Program-made: the position numbers and the translations under genes | Notes under the pieces: model-generated | Told to the model about the DNA's origin: nothing | Seen by the model: the letters and a program-made list of their open reading frames with translations, nothing else | Databases searched by the model: none | Shown: positions 1 through 9,265 of the stretch, in pieces | Position numbering within the stretch: position 1 is the first letter of the stretch | Layout of the letters: every line of letters begins with the position of its first letter | Assembly: GCA_026713925.1 (NCBI GenBank) | Contig: JAPONM010000027.1 | Span: forward strand, 1-64,000 | DNA: 64,000 nt | Origin: Gammaproteobacteria bacterium | GTDB taxonomy: Bacteria; Pseudomonadota; Gammaproteobacteria; UBA4575 | Direction of reading: 5' to 3'

Positions 1-27
1 GGCTCTTGAAATGTATATTGAATAAAT

Positions 28-82
28 TGGTGCCGGAGAGGTGATTCGAACACCCGACCTACTGATTACGAATCAGTTGCTC
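28..82 (-). tRNA. 3' fragment of tRNA-Thr(CGU), 5' part missing
   Basis: Read on the minus strand, this stretch runs from the 3' strand of the D stem (GAGC) through a complete anticodon arm (5-bp stem ACTGA/TCAGT, loop TTCGTAA, anticodon CGT at 70-68), variable loop, T arm (stem GGGTG/CACCT with loop TTCGAAT) and acceptor 3' strand CTCCGGC, then A and an encoded CCA ending at 28. The acceptor 5' strand and the first half of the D arm, which should lie at 83-103, are absent; that DNA is the 3' end of ureD. It is therefore a partial gene and cannot make a working tRNA. Retained 3' ends of tRNA genes are the usual mark of integrase-mediated insertion. Confidence is high for the fragment and moderate for the integration reading. 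Confidence 0.85.
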
Positions 83-892
83 TTATTTTTTTCGGATATT
101 CGGTTTGATACCAACAATAGACTCTCTGATTGCCATCCATATTTGCTGCACTGTCTTTTTTAGCATATCGCCATCTTTGGCCAAAAATTTAATTATCATC
201 CCGCAATTATTGGGTAAACGTGATGCACCGCCATATATATCTTTGTTTTGTTTCATAAAATTTTGCAACAACTCTAGCAAATGTTGACGGGCATTAGAGC
301 GGTCAATTAGGTAAATTGTACTCATTCCAATATATATATGCCTTTTACTCAAAAAATTCTTTGAATTCATCCAGTATGTATCCTTTGCGAGCAGTTCATT
401 CTCTTCGGAATATACTTGTAGAGAACTGTTTAGCTGCTTAAAGATTTGTTTATCGTTTTTTAAAAAATGTAGCAAAAATGAATCTGTTATAACCGCAGTG
501 CTGCTGAGATCTGCGAAAACATTAGTTTTTGAGTTTAATTTTGATTCTGGAAAAAGTATCAACGGGTCAGACATGTACTCCATGTAGGAATTCCCGGTGA
601 CATTGACATCAACCGTTTGATACGCCATGCCCTTGGGCATTCCATGCACAATGGTCGAAGCCTGGGTCGTAATATGGCTATATGAATTTGAATTGGCTAC
701 TACACCTGTTACGAGGCTATCATCTTCATATATCCCCCCTGATGCTGACTGGATATATATGTTAGCCATTCCGGGGGGATCATTTTCAAAATATTGAGCT
801 TTGCATATGTGAAAAGGATAAGATGCATACTGATTTTTCAGATAAGTTTTCCCATTCTGGCCCGTGGAAAACTCGAGTGACAATTTACCCAT
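83..892 (-). CDS. ureD: urease accessory protein UreD
   Basis: UreD is the urease maturation scaffold. Together with UreF and UreG it docks on apo-urease and delivers nickel to the active site in the cytoplasm. The 269-residue length fits the family (about 270-290), and the sequence carries the usual pattern: an SGGIYEDDSL segment near residue 51, a QAST segment near 76, and a C-terminal WMAIRESIVG-like helix. It is the last gene of the ureE-F-AB-C-G-D run, 13 bp after ureG. Its TAA stop directly touches the tRNA-Thr fragment, and the tail ends in IRKK where homologues often end in PRIW-type sequence, so the last few residues may have been set by the junction. The gene is strikingly AT-rich: 16 of 60 bases are G or C at 421-480. 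Confidence 0.9.
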   Translation of the reverse strand: MGKLSLEFSTGQNGKTYLKNQYASYPFHICKAQYFENDPPGMANIYIQSASGGIYEDDSLVTGVVANSNSYSHITTQASTIVHGMPKGMAYQTVDVNVTGNSYMEYMSDPLILFPESKLNSKTNVFADLSSTAVITDSFLLHFLKNDKQIFKQLNSSLQVYSEENELLAKDTYWMNSKNFLSKRHIYIGMSTIYLIDRSNARQHLLELLQNFMKQNKDIYGGASRLPNNCGMIIKFLAKDGDMLKKTVQQIWMAIRESIVGIKPNIRKK

Positions 893-905
893 GCATTTTT
901 ATGTT

Positions 906-1532
906 TTAACTAAACAGCACGTTATTGATTATATGATCTGCAACTTCTTGTATGCCCGCACCAGTTTTACAATTTGTTAGTGCGAGAGGTTTGCCGTCTC
1001 TTACTTCTTGTCCTTCTTTGACCATCAAATTTATATCTGCACCAACATAAGGAGCTAAGTCGACTTTATTAATAACTAGCAAATCTGATTGCACGATACC
1101 AGGCCCTCTTTTGCGAGGAATGTCATCTCCTTCAGAAGTGTCAATTACAAACATCCAGTAATCTACAAGATCTAGAGAAAAAGTAGATGCCAGGTTATCT
1201 CCACCACTTTCTATCAATACAACTTCTAGGTTTTCAAACTTTCTCTCCAGCAGTTCTGCGGCCTGCATATTTAAGGTGGGATCTTCTCGAATGACAGTAT
1301 GTGGACAAGCGCCTGCTTCTACCGCTACTACTCGTTCCGATGCAAGTAGCCCAGATTGTTGCAAGCGCTTAGCATCCTCTCGAGTGACCAAATCATTAGT
1401 GATAACAGCAATTTCATTTCCACGGTTACTAAATATTGGAATCAATTGCTCTATTAAGGCTGTTTTCCCGGAGCCGACTGGCCCGCCAATGCCAACACGC
1501 GCAGGACCGTTACTAAGTGTCTGTCTGTTCAT
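906..1532 (-). CDS. ureG: urease accessory GTPase UreG
   Basis: UreG is the SIMIBI-class GTPase that hydrolyses GTP to drive nickel insertion into urease. The P-loop GGPVGSGKT lies near residue 14, the ESGGDNL motif marks the family, and the NKVDL guanine-specificity motif lies near residue 155. I chose the ATG at 1532, giving 208 residues. It overlaps the ureC stop as ATGA, a typical translational-coupling arrangement, and removes 16 unconserved residues that a longer upstream start would add. The length then matches the family (about 205). It sits between ureC and ureD in a tightly packed operon. Confidence 0.95.
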   Translation of the reverse strand: MNRQTLSNGPARVGIGGPVGSGKTALIEQLIPIFSNRGNEIAVITNDLVTREDAKRLQQSGLLASERVVAVEAGACPHTVIREDPTLNMQAAELLERKFENLEVVLIESGGDNLASTFSLDLVDYWMFVIDTSEGDDIPRKRGPGIVQSDLLVINKVDLAPYVGADINLMVKEGQEVRDGKPLALTNCKTGAGIQEVADHIINNVLFS

Positions 1533-3241
1533 CGCAGCATGTAGCGTTGAGTTAATGGAAGGGTCTTGGCAGGTTCGCATGTTGCAAGATCTCCATCGAC
1601 AAATACCTCAAACGTTTCAGGGTTAACAGTTATTTTTGGACAGGAACTGTTATGTAACATGTGTCCTTTATTAAGTTTTCGGGTTCCTTGTGCAGCTAAG
1701 TTTATCTTTTGGAGCTTTAGTTTTTCTCCTACACCTGCATCTATTGCAGACTGGTTGACAAAGTTTACACTCAAGTCTTGCTTGGCGTTACCAAATGCTC
1801 CCCATTGTGGCCGCATGATCATTGGCTCACAGGTCATTAACGATGCAGCGCTGTCACCCATCGCAGAATAGATGATAAATCCACCTTTCACTATCAGTTC
1901 GGGCTTAATGCCAAAGAATGCAGGTTTCCATAACACTATATCTGCTATCTTCCCTTTTTCTAGGGAACCGATGTACTGATCTATTCCAAATGTGCGCGCT
2001 GCGTTAATTGTGTATTTGGCTATATAACGTTTTATCCTTTCATTATCACCACGCGCTGTAGTTTCTTCGGAAAGACGTCCGCGCTGGTCCTTCATTTTGC
2101 TTGCAAGTTGCCAAGTGCGGCATATAACTTCATTGATTCTTCCCATACCCTGGCTGTCTGAGCCCAGCATGGAAATGGCCCCAAGGTCATGAAGCACATC
2201 TTCTGCCGCAATGGTTTGTGCACGAATACGGCTTTCAGCAAATGCGACATCTTCCGGAATTGCAGGGTTTAAATGGTGACAAACCATTGTCATATCTAGA
2301 TGCTCATCAAAAGTATTGACAGTGTATGGATTTGTTGGGTTAGTTGAGGAAGGCAAGCAATTGTATTCTCCAGCAACTCGAATGATGTCGGGTGCATGCC
2401 CACCTCCCGCACCCTCTGTGTGATACATGTGAATAGTTCGGCCATTGATAGCAGCCAAGGTGTTTTCAACAAAGCCACTTTCATTTAACGTGTCTGTGTG
2501 TAGCTGGACTTGAAAATCGAGGTCATCTGCAACAGAAAGACAAGTATCGATTACTGCTGGCATCGCGCCCCAATCCTCATGAATCTTTAGACCAATACTG
2601 CCTCCCTTTAACTGATCAATCAAAGATCTAGGCTTTGATGAGTTGCCACGTCCTAAAAAACCAAAATTGATTGGCCATTGCTCTGAAGCTTGTAACATCT
2701 TGCCAACATTCCAAGCGCCGCCACAATCAATGCCAACAGTTATTGGGCCCAGTGACCCTCCAATCATTGTAGTAATACCGGAACTGATCGCATGCTCGCA
2801 TAACTGTGCACTATCAAAATGTACATGCACGTCGATGCCTCCTGGTGTTGCAATTAATCCCTCTGCATCGCGCACAGTTGTCGCTGCACCACAGATAAGG
2901 TTGTGGTCTACATTATCCATCACGGCAGGGTTTCCGGCTTTTCCGACTCCTGCAACTAGATTTTCTTTAATCCCGATGTCGGCTTTTACAATTCCTAGGA
3001 CAGGGTCAATAATCAGGGCATTACTGATCAGCATATCTAGAGAACCAGCAGCACTGTCGTAACCAGGTGTTAGTCCTAGGCCATCGCGTAATGTCTTACC
3101 GCCGCCATGCAAGCATTCATCGCCAAAAACAGCATAGTCATGTTCTACTTCTGCCAAAAGTGAAGTATCGCCAAGACGTACTGCGTCTCCTGTTGTAGGG
3201 CCGTACATTGAGGCATATTCTTTTCTTGATACTTCAATCAT
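1529..3241 (-). CDS. ureC: urease alpha subunit (catalytic)
   Basis: UreC is the catalytic subunit that hydrolyses urea to ammonia and carbamate at a di-nickel centre. At 570 residues it has the standard full length. The first metal-binding motif HVHFDS lies near residue 138, the lysine expected to be carbamylated is in [10 protein letters not shown] near 219, and the mobile flap MVCHHLNP with its conserved Cys-His lies near 322. No disruptive change is visible, so the enzyme should be active. The start follows the ureAB stop by two bases, with AAAGGAG just upstream overlapping the end of ureAB. The gene overlaps ureG by 4 nt. Confidence 0.97.
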   Translation of the reverse strand: MIEVSRKEYASMYGPTTGDAVRLGDTSLLAEVEHDYAVFGDECLHGGGKTLRDGLGLTPGYDSAAGSLDMLISNALIIDPVLGIVKADIGIKENLVAGVGKAGNPAVMDNVDHNLICGAATTVRDAEGLIATPGGIDVHVHFDSAQLCEHAISSGITTMIGGSLGPITVGIDCGGAWNVGKMLQASEQWPINFGFLGRGNSSKPRSLIDQLKGGSIGLKIHEDWGAMPAVIDTCLSVADDLDFQVQLHTDTLNESGFVENTLAAINGRTIHMYHTEGAGGGHAPDIIRVAGEYNCLPSSTNPTNPYTVNTFDEHLDMTMVCHHLNPAIPEDVAFAESRIRAQTIAAEDVLHDLGAISMLGSDSQGMGRINEVICRTWQLASKMKDQRGRLSEETTARGDNERIKRYIAKYTINAARTFGIDQYIGSLEKGKIADIVLWKPAFFGIKPELIVKGGFIIYSAMGDSAASLMTCEPMIMRPQWGAFGNAKQDLSVNFVNQSAIDAGVGEKLKLQKINLAAQGTRKLNKGHMLHNSSCPKITVNPETFEVFVDGDLATCEPAKTLPLTQRYMLR

Positions 3242-3243
3242 TA

Positions 3244-3939
3244 TTAAGCTCCTTTGAATCTTCGAACTTTTGCTTGAATAAGTGCTTCTTTTTTTACAAT
3301 TTCATTAGATGTTGAGCCATTAGTTAAGCTATTTAAGCCGTACACTTCACCTGTTCCACCAAATTCAACCAGTTGCACCTCTTTGCTTTCTCCGGGTTCA
3401 AATCGTACAGCTGTTCCCGCTGGAATATCTAAATGCTTTCCAAATGCATCTTTCCGATTAAAATCTAGTTCGGAATTCACTTCAAAAAAGTGGAAATGAC
3501 TACCAATCTGTACTGGGCGATCCCCGGTATTTAACACTTTTAGCCTGATTGAGTGCTTGTTAGCGTTAATTTGTACATTTCCGTCCCCAGGAATTATTTC
3601 TCCAGGATACGTGTTATCTTCAATTTTGGTTTTACCTGGACGGATAGGCTCATGCACAGTGACCAGCTTGGTTCCATCAGGGAAAATTGCCTCAACTTGC
3701 AGCATATGCATCATCTCGCCTACACCAGGCATAACATCATCTGTACTTAACAATTTTGAGCCGTAGCTGATTAGTTTTGCAACGCTACGACCTTCTCTTG
3801 CACCTTCAAGAATTTCATCAGCAATAATGGCTGTTGCTTCGGGGTGATTTAACAGGAGTCCTTTTTTTCTTCTCTTTCTCGCAATTTCAGCAGCTGTATA
3901 TATTGTTAAACGCTCTAGTTCAGTTGGTGTTAGCAGCAT
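3244..3939 (-). CDS. ureAB: urease gamma-beta fusion subunit (UreA+UreB)
   Basis: This is a single 231-residue protein joining the two small structural subunits of urease. Residues 1 to about 100 are UreA (gamma), from [11 protein letters not shown] to the VHEPI segment. After a short linker, residues from about 110 are UreB (beta), with [20 protein letters not shown] and FEPGESKEV motifs. Most bacteria encode these as separate ureA and ureB genes; the fused form is best known from Helicobacter (its UreA) and also occurs elsewhere. The frame is open throughout with no internal stop, so the fusion is real at this sequence level. It lies between ureF and ureC, consistent with being the only source of both subunits here. 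Confidence 0.93.
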   Translation of the reverse strand: MLLTPTELERLTIYTAAEIARKRRKKGLLLNHPEATAIIADEILEGAREGRSVAKLISYGSKLLSTDDVMPGVGEMMHMLQVEAIFPDGTKLVTVHEPIRPGKTKIEDNTYPGEIIPGDGNVQINANKHSIRLKVLNTGDRPVQIGSHFHFFEVNSELDFNRKDAFGKHLDIPAGTAVRFEPGESKEVQLVEFGGTGEVYGLNSLTNGSTSNEIVKKEALIQAKVRRFKGA

Positions 3940-3968
3940 AGATTTTCTCCAGAAGATTGGATCATTAA

Positions 3969-4649
3969 TTAGTTTGCGAAAAGCCTTGTATCAGAGTTTT
4001 CATGGCGCATAGATGCGATGTCTGAAAAAGGCGTGAATCCATGAATCTCTTCTACATCTGGTATGGGCCAAGTCAAGATTTCGGAAATTAATTCACGAAG
4101 TTTTATAAGGCTCTGCTGGCAATCAATATGGCTTATCAGACCAAGACGCAAAGCTGCACTGAGTACCGAAATACAGAAATTGTAGGCCGATAACATCAGT
4201 ACTGGAGTTTTAGACAAGCCGATTGAATTCCAAATCAGTCCTTGAGCTATCGGCAAATGTCCATACGCATGATTTTTTTGGATCAAAGTTTGGTATTGCT
4301 GTGCGACTGGATTATTTAGCTTGCTGTATGTAGCCAATAAAGCTGACCCTAACCTTTTTGATCCTTCTCTTAGTTCACTTGAAAAAGTCATGCATTCCAC
4401 CAGATTGTCGACAGGGATGACTGTTTCGAAATCGTTTGCACGATCAAAGCAATGAGCCAGCACAACACGTTCAAATGATCCCCATCTATATAGAAGTTGA
4501 CACTCGATAAAGCTTTCAACTCCACTTATCGAGGTAATAACTTTGTCATTCTTTAGCATTTCCAGTCCCCAGGAAAAAGAAATGGCGCCAGAAGGGAAAA
4601 AACTATCTCCATGTTGAAGAAGTATAAGAATCTGGTCATCTTCAATCAT
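3969..4649 (-). CDS. ureF: urease accessory protein UreF
   Basis: UreF is a helical urease chaperone that binds UreD and gates UreG during nickel insertion. The N-terminal [18 protein letters not shown] segment near residue 12 is the family hallmark (usually DS.FP.G.F.hS.GLE), followed by all-helical sequence with [17 protein letters not shown] near residue 175. I chose the ATG at 4649 (226 residues); a TTG five codons upstream is possible. The start overlaps the 3' end of ureE by 8 nt, supporting coupled translation. A 29-bp gap separates it from ureAB. Confidence 0.9.
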   Translation of the reverse strand: MIEDDQILILLQHGDSFFPSGAISFSWGLEMLKNDKVITSISGVESFIECQLLYRWGSFERVVLAHCFDRANDFETVIPVDNLVECMTFSSELREGSKRLGSALLATYSKLNNPVAQQYQTLIQKNHAYGHLPIAQGLIWNSIGLSKTPVLMLSAYNFCISVLSAALRLGLISHIDCQQSLIKLRELISEILTWPIPDVEEIHGFTPFSDIASMRHENSDTRLFAN

Positions 4650-5091
4650 GGTTGGCTCGCACAATCTTTCCCTGTATAAAGAAATCTTTTAAACGATCAA
4701 GGTAAATGTCTTCCGGGCTTTCAAGTGCTATATGAAGGCACTCGTCTTTAAACTTAACTCGCCAATGCATATTGCCAGCAAAGTAACCAAGTTCAATGGC
4801 ACTTGGGATATCATTCGGCTTGAGAGAAAGCCATCGATCTTTGGACATTTTCACTACTATGGCGCGATCGCTTTCAAGCAGTAAAACCGCACCATTGGTT
4901 AATCTCGTTTCCCGGGAAATAGAAATCGCGCAATCTGTGCCACGGTCCGTTTTCACACGAAAGCGCCGGCGCTGTAAATTAGGGTGGTCCAGAACAATGT
5001 ATTCGACTTTGTTCTGGTGAGACAAATCGTGAAGTCGACTCGATAGTTTCGAGTCATGTGAATGTCCGAGAACATCAGTTATCTGGATCAT
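4642..5091 (-). CDS. ureE: urease accessory protein UreE (nickel metallochaperone)
   Basis: UreE binds nickel and hands it to the UreDFG-urease complex. The protein has 149 residues with an N-terminal beta domain containing RRRFRVKTDRG, and a C-terminal metal-binding domain with GYFAGNMHWRV, where the His in GNMHW is the conserved dimer-interface nickel ligand. The C terminus is short (ending ANHD) and lacks the histidine-rich tail of Klebsiella UreE; many family members also lack it. It is the first gene of the minus-strand urease run, so the promoter should lie in 5092-5362. I see no clear nickel-, nitrogen- or sigma54-type site there. Confidence 0.88.
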   Translation of the reverse strand: MIQITDVLGHSHDSKLSSRLHDLSHQNKVEYIVLDHPNLQRRRFRVKTDRGTDCAISISRETRLTNGAVLLLESDRAIVVKMSKDRWLSLKPNDIPSAIELGYFAGNMHWRVKFKDECLHIALESPEDIYLDRLKDFFIQGKIVRANHD

Positions 5092-5362
5092 GTGGATGTA
5101 GCTTTTACTTTTTGCTGGTCACGATGTTTATCCATAGGGAGCCAACTTGTACTGATAGCTAGGGGATAAAGCTTGCAATCAGTAAAATGTCGTGGCTGCA
5201 TTCAAATCCCTTTACTAAACATTCCGGTTTTGTTGAAGTCTTTAAGATGTATTTTTGTCTTCGTTCGTGTCCGTGTTTTTCATTCACCTATTAAGTACTT
5301 GGCAGTCGGGGCATGCTGGCCTAAATTATTGAAATTGAAACACCTAACCCCGCAATTATGAG

Positions 5363-6670
5363 TTAACAATCCAGTGTGGCCTGTCTTTCCCACTGGCTGA
5401 GATGACTTGTATAGTCGTGCCACTCCATCATCTTCAATTTAATATAGGAATCTATGACCTCTACACCAAGCTCATTTTTTAATGTTTTATTCTTCTCAAG
5501 TAACCTCAGTGCATCCAATAGGGTCGCCGGCAGTTTTTTAGCGGAACGCAATTTATCACCTTCTTCGTACATATTAATAAAGCTAGGTTTTCCAGGGTCA
5601 CGTTTATTTTTAATTCCATCCAGTCCTGCTGCAATCACTGCAGCTTGTGCTAGATAAGGATTAGTAGCACCATCCATTAGACGCAGCTCGAATCGGCCGT
5701 CATCAGGAACACGAATCATGTGGGTGCGATTGTTCCCTGAGTAGGTTACTGCATTGGGTGACCATGTTGCACCCGAAGCAGTCCTTGATGCATCAATCCT
5801 CTTATAACTGTTCACTGCAGGGTTGAATATTGCACAAAGTGAAACGGCATGCTCCATGATACCGCCCAGGAAGTGGTAAGCCAGTTTTGATAAGCCAAGC
5901 TTGTCAGCCTTGTTTAAGAACAGGTTTTTTTCTCCTGTTCTACTCCAAACAGAAACATGCGTATGGCACCCGTTACCTGTTAGGTTTGGGAATGGTTTAG
6001 GCATGAATGTTGCCCGCATGCCATGATTTTCAGCGATAGTTTTTGTCATGTATTTAAAAAATACATGACGGTCTGCAGTGGTTAGTACATCGTTATAGTC
6101 CCAGTTCATTTCGAACTGGCCATTAGCATCTTCATGATCATTTTGATACGGCCCCCAGCCCAGTTTCAGCATACAGTCGCAGATTTCCTTTACTACTGGA
6201 TAACGACGCATTAAGGCCTGTTGGTCATAGCAAGGCTTGGACTGGGTATCAAAGGGATCCGATAGAGAATTTCCTTCCTGGTTAATCAGAAAATATTCAC
6301 ATTCAACGCCCGTTTTTACCCGGTAGCCCTTCTGTCGAGCTTTCGCAACTTGCCTTTTTAATGCAATTCTTGGAGAAGCCTCAACTTCTTTGCCGTCCAT
6401 CCACAGGTCGGACGCTAACCATCCAACTTCAGGTTTCCAAGGCAGTTGAATCAAGCTGTCGGGGTCAGGCACTCCAAACATATCAGGGTCTGCAGGCGTC
6501 ATGTCCAGCCATGCTGCAAATCCAGCAAACCCGGCTCCATCTTTTTGCATACTTTTTATTGCACGGGCGGGTACCAGTTTTGCGCGCAAAACACCAAACA
6601 AATCCACAAAGCTAACAAGAAAGTATTTGATTCCTTTGTTTTTGGCGATTTGAGCTAGATCTTTTGCCAT
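5363..6670 (-). CDS. glnT: glutamine synthetase, type III/GlnT-like
   Basis: This enzyme is predicted to ligate ammonia (or a small amine) to glutamate using ATP. The length of 435 residues matches the GlnT group of rhizobia and marine bacteria rather than GlnA (about 470). Visible catalytic motifs are VECEYFLI near residue 121, NDHEDANGQFEMNW near 177, GNGCHTHVSVW near 232 and FELRLMDGATNPYLAQAA near 330. Relatives include gamma-glutamylmethylamide synthetase, so the substrate could be methylamine and cannot be fixed by eye. A GGAG ribosome site lies 7 nt before the ATG, behind a very AT-rich leader. It follows the urease cluster on the same strand after a 271-bp gap and could assimilate urease-derived ammonia. 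Confidence 0.85.
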   Translation of the reverse strand: MAKDLAQIAKNKGIKYFLVSFVDLFGVLRAKLVPARAIKSMQKDGAGFAGFAAWLDMTPADPDMFGVPDPDSLIQLPWKPEVGWLASDLWMDGKEVEASPRIALKRQVAKARQKGYRVKTGVECEYFLINQEGNSLSDPFDTQSKPCYDQQALMRRYPVVKEICDCMLKLGWGPYQNDHEDANGQFEMNWDYNDVLTTADRHVFFKYMTKTIAENHGMRATFMPKPFPNLTGNGCHTHVSVWSRTGEKNLFLNKADKLGLSKLAYHFLGGIMEHAVSLCAIFNPAVNSYKRIDASRTASGATWSPNAVTYSGNNRTHMIRVPDDGRFELRLMDGATNPYLAQAAVIAAGLDGIKNKRDPGKPSFINMYEEGDKLRSAKKLPATLLDALRLLEKNKTLKNELGVEVIDSYIKLKMMEWHDYTSHLSQWERQATLDC

Positions 6671-7097
6671 GTGTGTTCTCCAAAGGTGGGGTTCTAGTAT
6701 CCGGCTTTGATGAAATGAATAATTTTTTTAATATTTATTATGTTATACAAACTATTAGGAATCATTGAGGGTATCATCTACTAATGGTTTAGGGAATTGG
6801 AGATCATCAATTGGCTATATGCAGTTGACATCCAGGCAGATGCTTGCGCGTGGTAAGCGATGCATGCCGTACGGGTGCAATACGTGATAAGGGGAGTGCC
6901 AGATGGCACCAGTTCAACAAATATTTTGTTCCGGTATCACGCAAAAAACTTTCTATAGCAAAAGATGCCCCCAGACTACTCATCATCTTAAAATGTTCTG
7001 AGACATCAATCAGGTCCAGTAATGGGTTTTTTGGTTCTTGAAGAATGTGACAGTAGATACATTCTACATTCCAAGCTCAATTGACACCCAGCATCCT
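6671..7097. other. intergenic region between glutamine synthetase and GNAT genes
   Basis: About 430 bp lie between divergent genes. The part next to the synthetase (about 6716-6765) is a run of A+T suited to a promoter on the minus strand, but no convincing -35/-10 pair or sigma54 (TGGCAC-N5-TTGCA) site stands out. The rest has only short open frames with no recognisable protein. A TTG at 7038 in frame with the GNAT gene would extend it by 20 residues, but nothing conserved is encoded there. Confidence 0.5.
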
Positions 7098-7544
7098 ATG
7101 TATATTGATTCAGCAAAAATCGAAGATATTCCCCAATTGTGTATTCTTCTTGAAGTACTGTTTTCTCAAGAAGCTGAATTCAAGCCCGACACTGATCTGC
7201 AAGGCCAGGGGTTAAGAAAGATAATTTCCAGTCCAGCTATCGGGGAAATTGTCGTAGCCCGTGAAACAGGCAGTATTATCGGTATGGCTAGTCTTCTGTA
7301 CACGGTATCAACCGCACTTGGGGGACCTGTAGCTATACTTGAGGATATGGTTGTGTTACCGCAAGCACGTGGGGCAGGTGTGGGGTCAGGTCTGGTAAAT
7401 TGCTGTCTGGAAATCGCCAGGCTAAAGGGTTGCAAACGCATAACTCTACTTACTGACCACAACAACTTTGAAGCACACAGGTTTTATCAGCAACATGGAT
7501 TCACTCGTTCATCAATGGTTACTTTCAGGAAATCGATTTTTTAG
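7098..7544 (+). CDS. GNAT family N-acetyltransferase
   Basis: The protein is 148 residues with a typical GNAT fold: N-terminal strand and helix (MYIDSAKIEDIPQLCILLEVLF), central strands ending in AILEDMVVLPQARGAGVGSGLV, where the R-G-x-G-x-G pyrophosphate-binding loop for acetyl-CoA is clear, and the C-terminal AHRFYQQHGFT signature. I took the ATG at 7098 because the fold starts there; a TTG at 7038 is an alternative, and neither has a strong ribosome site. The acceptor is unknown. GNAT genes near GlnT-like synthetases occur in other bacteria, but nothing here shows a shared pathway. Confidence 0.8.
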   Translation: MYIDSAKIEDIPQLCILLEVLFSQEAEFKPDTDLQGQGLRKIISSPAIGEIVVARETGSIIGMASLLYTVSTALGGPVAILEDMVVLPQARGAGVGSGLVNCCLEIARLKGCKRITLLTDHNNFEAHRFYQQHGFTRSSMVTFRKSIF

Positions 7545-7781
7545 TCTAGTCGTGAAGTCAAAATATGTGGCTTCTGAGAATTTATTTTATCTGTGTGCAA
7601 GTTGTATGGCCGCTTTTTCATTCCGGATTGGCCTTGCAAATGGCTAGGATTAAATAGCACCGAAGCTGCGCGCGAATATATATTGTTGGATATTAAATAA
7701 ACAGATTATTTCCATAGACTAGGCGCCTGTCATTTCGGACCCGGGTTTAGTCCCACTAATCTTGCGAGAAGAGCCTAATAT

Positions 7782-9137
7782 ATGGATATTAAATTTACAG
7801 CATTCGTGCTGGTGTGCTTGCTTATACCGGTATCAGCCACTGCGACCAACGGTTATTTTTCTTATGGCACGGGGCTTAAAAACCGTGCTCTTGCGGGAGC
7901 AGGAGTCGCTTTTCCACAAGATGCTATGGCCAGTGCCACTAATCCGGCAGGCATGGCTTTCATCGGTAATCGTTTTGATATGGGTGCCGTATTGTTTAAA
8001 CCGGATCGTGGTTACTCGGCTGGCCAAAGCCAGTTGAATGGGAGTATGGGGGCTTTTACCGTAGGGCCAGATTCCGAAAACAGTGGTGATGGTACGTTTG
8101 TCATTCCAAGCTTCGGAATGAATTACATGCTTAGCGAGCGTGATGCAGTTGGCATATCGGTATATGGAAACGGTGGGTTAAACACTGCATATGATCGTGG
8201 CAGTGCGTCTTTTGACCCCTTGAACAGGAATGGTAAGGGGGTCGTTTCCCCTGGGACTTTTGGTGCCGGTTCCGCAGGTGTAGATTTGATACAGATCTTT
8301 TTCAATTTTTCTTACGCACATAAATTCACAGAAAACGTTTCGGTAGGCATCAGCCCGTTACTCACTGTTCAAAGTTTTCGTAGTAATGGTCTTGATACAT
8401 TTGCGCCGTTTACAAAAACGTTTGCGGCAAGCGGTGGTTCACGTCTACCCGATAAGTTAACTCAAAATGGACAGGAATACTCACTTGGTGGGGGTATTCA
8501 GATCGGTTTGCTAGCAAAAGATGTTATCGGAACTGCCGATCTGGGGATTTCTTATCGATCAAAAATATACATGGAAAAATTTGATGACTACGCAGATCTG
8601 TTTGCAGAAGCTGGTGACTTTGACATTCCCTCCACTCTGTGGGCAGGGTTTGCAGTCCAGGTAACAGAAAATACTACACTGGTGGCAGATTACCAGAGGA
8701 TTTGGTATGACGACAGTGGTGCAATTAGTAACGGTATGCAACGCTTGTTTGATTGCCCTACATTGGGTGGTTCAGACTTGGAAAGCTGCTTGGGTGGTGA
8801 TCATGGTGCAGGATTTGGCTGGGACAACATGGACATATTCAAAGTTGGGCTGCAATGGCAGGTGCGGTCCAATGTCATCGCGCGATTTGGCTATAGCCAT
8901 AGCAGTCAGCCGGTTGGCAGTGACCAGGTGTTATTCAATATTTTGGCACCCGGTGTAGTTGAAGATCACATAACAATTGGCGCGACAGTTACTACTCGAA
9001 TGGGTGAGGTGAGTGTGGGGGCTATGCATGCATTTGACAACTCGGTAGATGGGCCGAATCCTTTTGATCCTACTCAGACAGTACGTGTGAGTATGGAACA
9101 GTTTGAGGTCGGGGTAAGTTGGTCTAAAAAGTTTTAG
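7782..9137 (+). CDS. FadL/OmpP1-type outer-membrane transport protein
   Basis: This 451-residue protein is predicted to be a beta-barrel of the FadL family, which carries long-chain fatty acids or other hydrophobic compounds across the outer membrane. It has a signal peptide (MDIKFTAFVLVCLLIPVSATA) and the family's N-terminal hatch sequence NGYFSYGTGLKNRALAGAG, with alternating amphipathic strands ending in a terminal Phe (SWSKKF), as required for BAM-mediated insertion. A GCGAGAAGAG stretch about 10 bases before the ATG can serve as ribosome site. It stands alone between divergent and convergent neighbours. The fadI/fadJ genes in this window suggest fatty-acid uptake as a plausible role, but the substrate is not readable. 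Confidence 0.87.
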   Translation: MDIKFTAFVLVCLLIPVSATATNGYFSYGTGLKNRALAGAGVAFPQDAMASATNPAGMAFIGNRFDMGAVLFKPDRGYSAGQSQLNGSMGAFTVGPDSENSGDGTFVIPSFGMNYMLSERDAVGISVYGNGGLNTAYDRGSASFDPLNRNGKGVVSPGTFGAGSAGVDLIQIFFNFSYAHKFTENVSVGISPLLTVQSFRSNGLDTFAPFTKTFAASGGSRLPDKLTQNGQEYSLGGGIQIGLLAKDVIGTADLGISYRSKIYMEKFDDYADLFAEAGDFDIPSTLWAGFAVQVTENTTLVADYQRIWYDDSGAISNGMQRLFDCPTLGGSDLESCLGGDHGAGFGWDNMDIFKVGLQWQVRSNVIARFGYSHSSQPVGSDQVLFNILAPGVVEDHITIGATVTTRMGEVSVGAMHAFDNSVDGPNPFDPTQTVRVSMEQFEVGVSWSKKF

Positions 9138-9214
9138 GGGCTTGCAGAGGAAACAAGAATTTTCTACCAATTCCTTTCTTGAGTATTATCAATATCTTGC
9201 ACTGTGTATCTGAT

Positions 9215-9228
9215 TCAGTACGTACTGA
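9215..9228. repeat. 14-bp perfect palindrome
   Basis: TCAGTAC followed directly by GTACTGA forms a perfect two-fold symmetric site between the convergent ends of the porin and transglutaminase genes. It has no T-tract beside it, so it is not a normal terminator. It could be a dimeric regulator site or chance. Confidence 0.45.
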
Positions 9229-9265
9229 GGCCTTGCATGAATTTGTTCCGGTTTTTGAGGGCGTA

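Noticed and set aside
5173-5361. 62-codon plus-strand frame between ureE and the glutamine synthetase.
   Set aside because: Lies in the expected promoter region of the urease genes, no ribosome site, no similarity I can recognise.
83-5362. A sigma54/NtrC-type promoter for urease or glutamine synthetase.
   Set aside because: I looked for TGGCAC-N5-TTGCA in both upstream regions and found no acceptable match.
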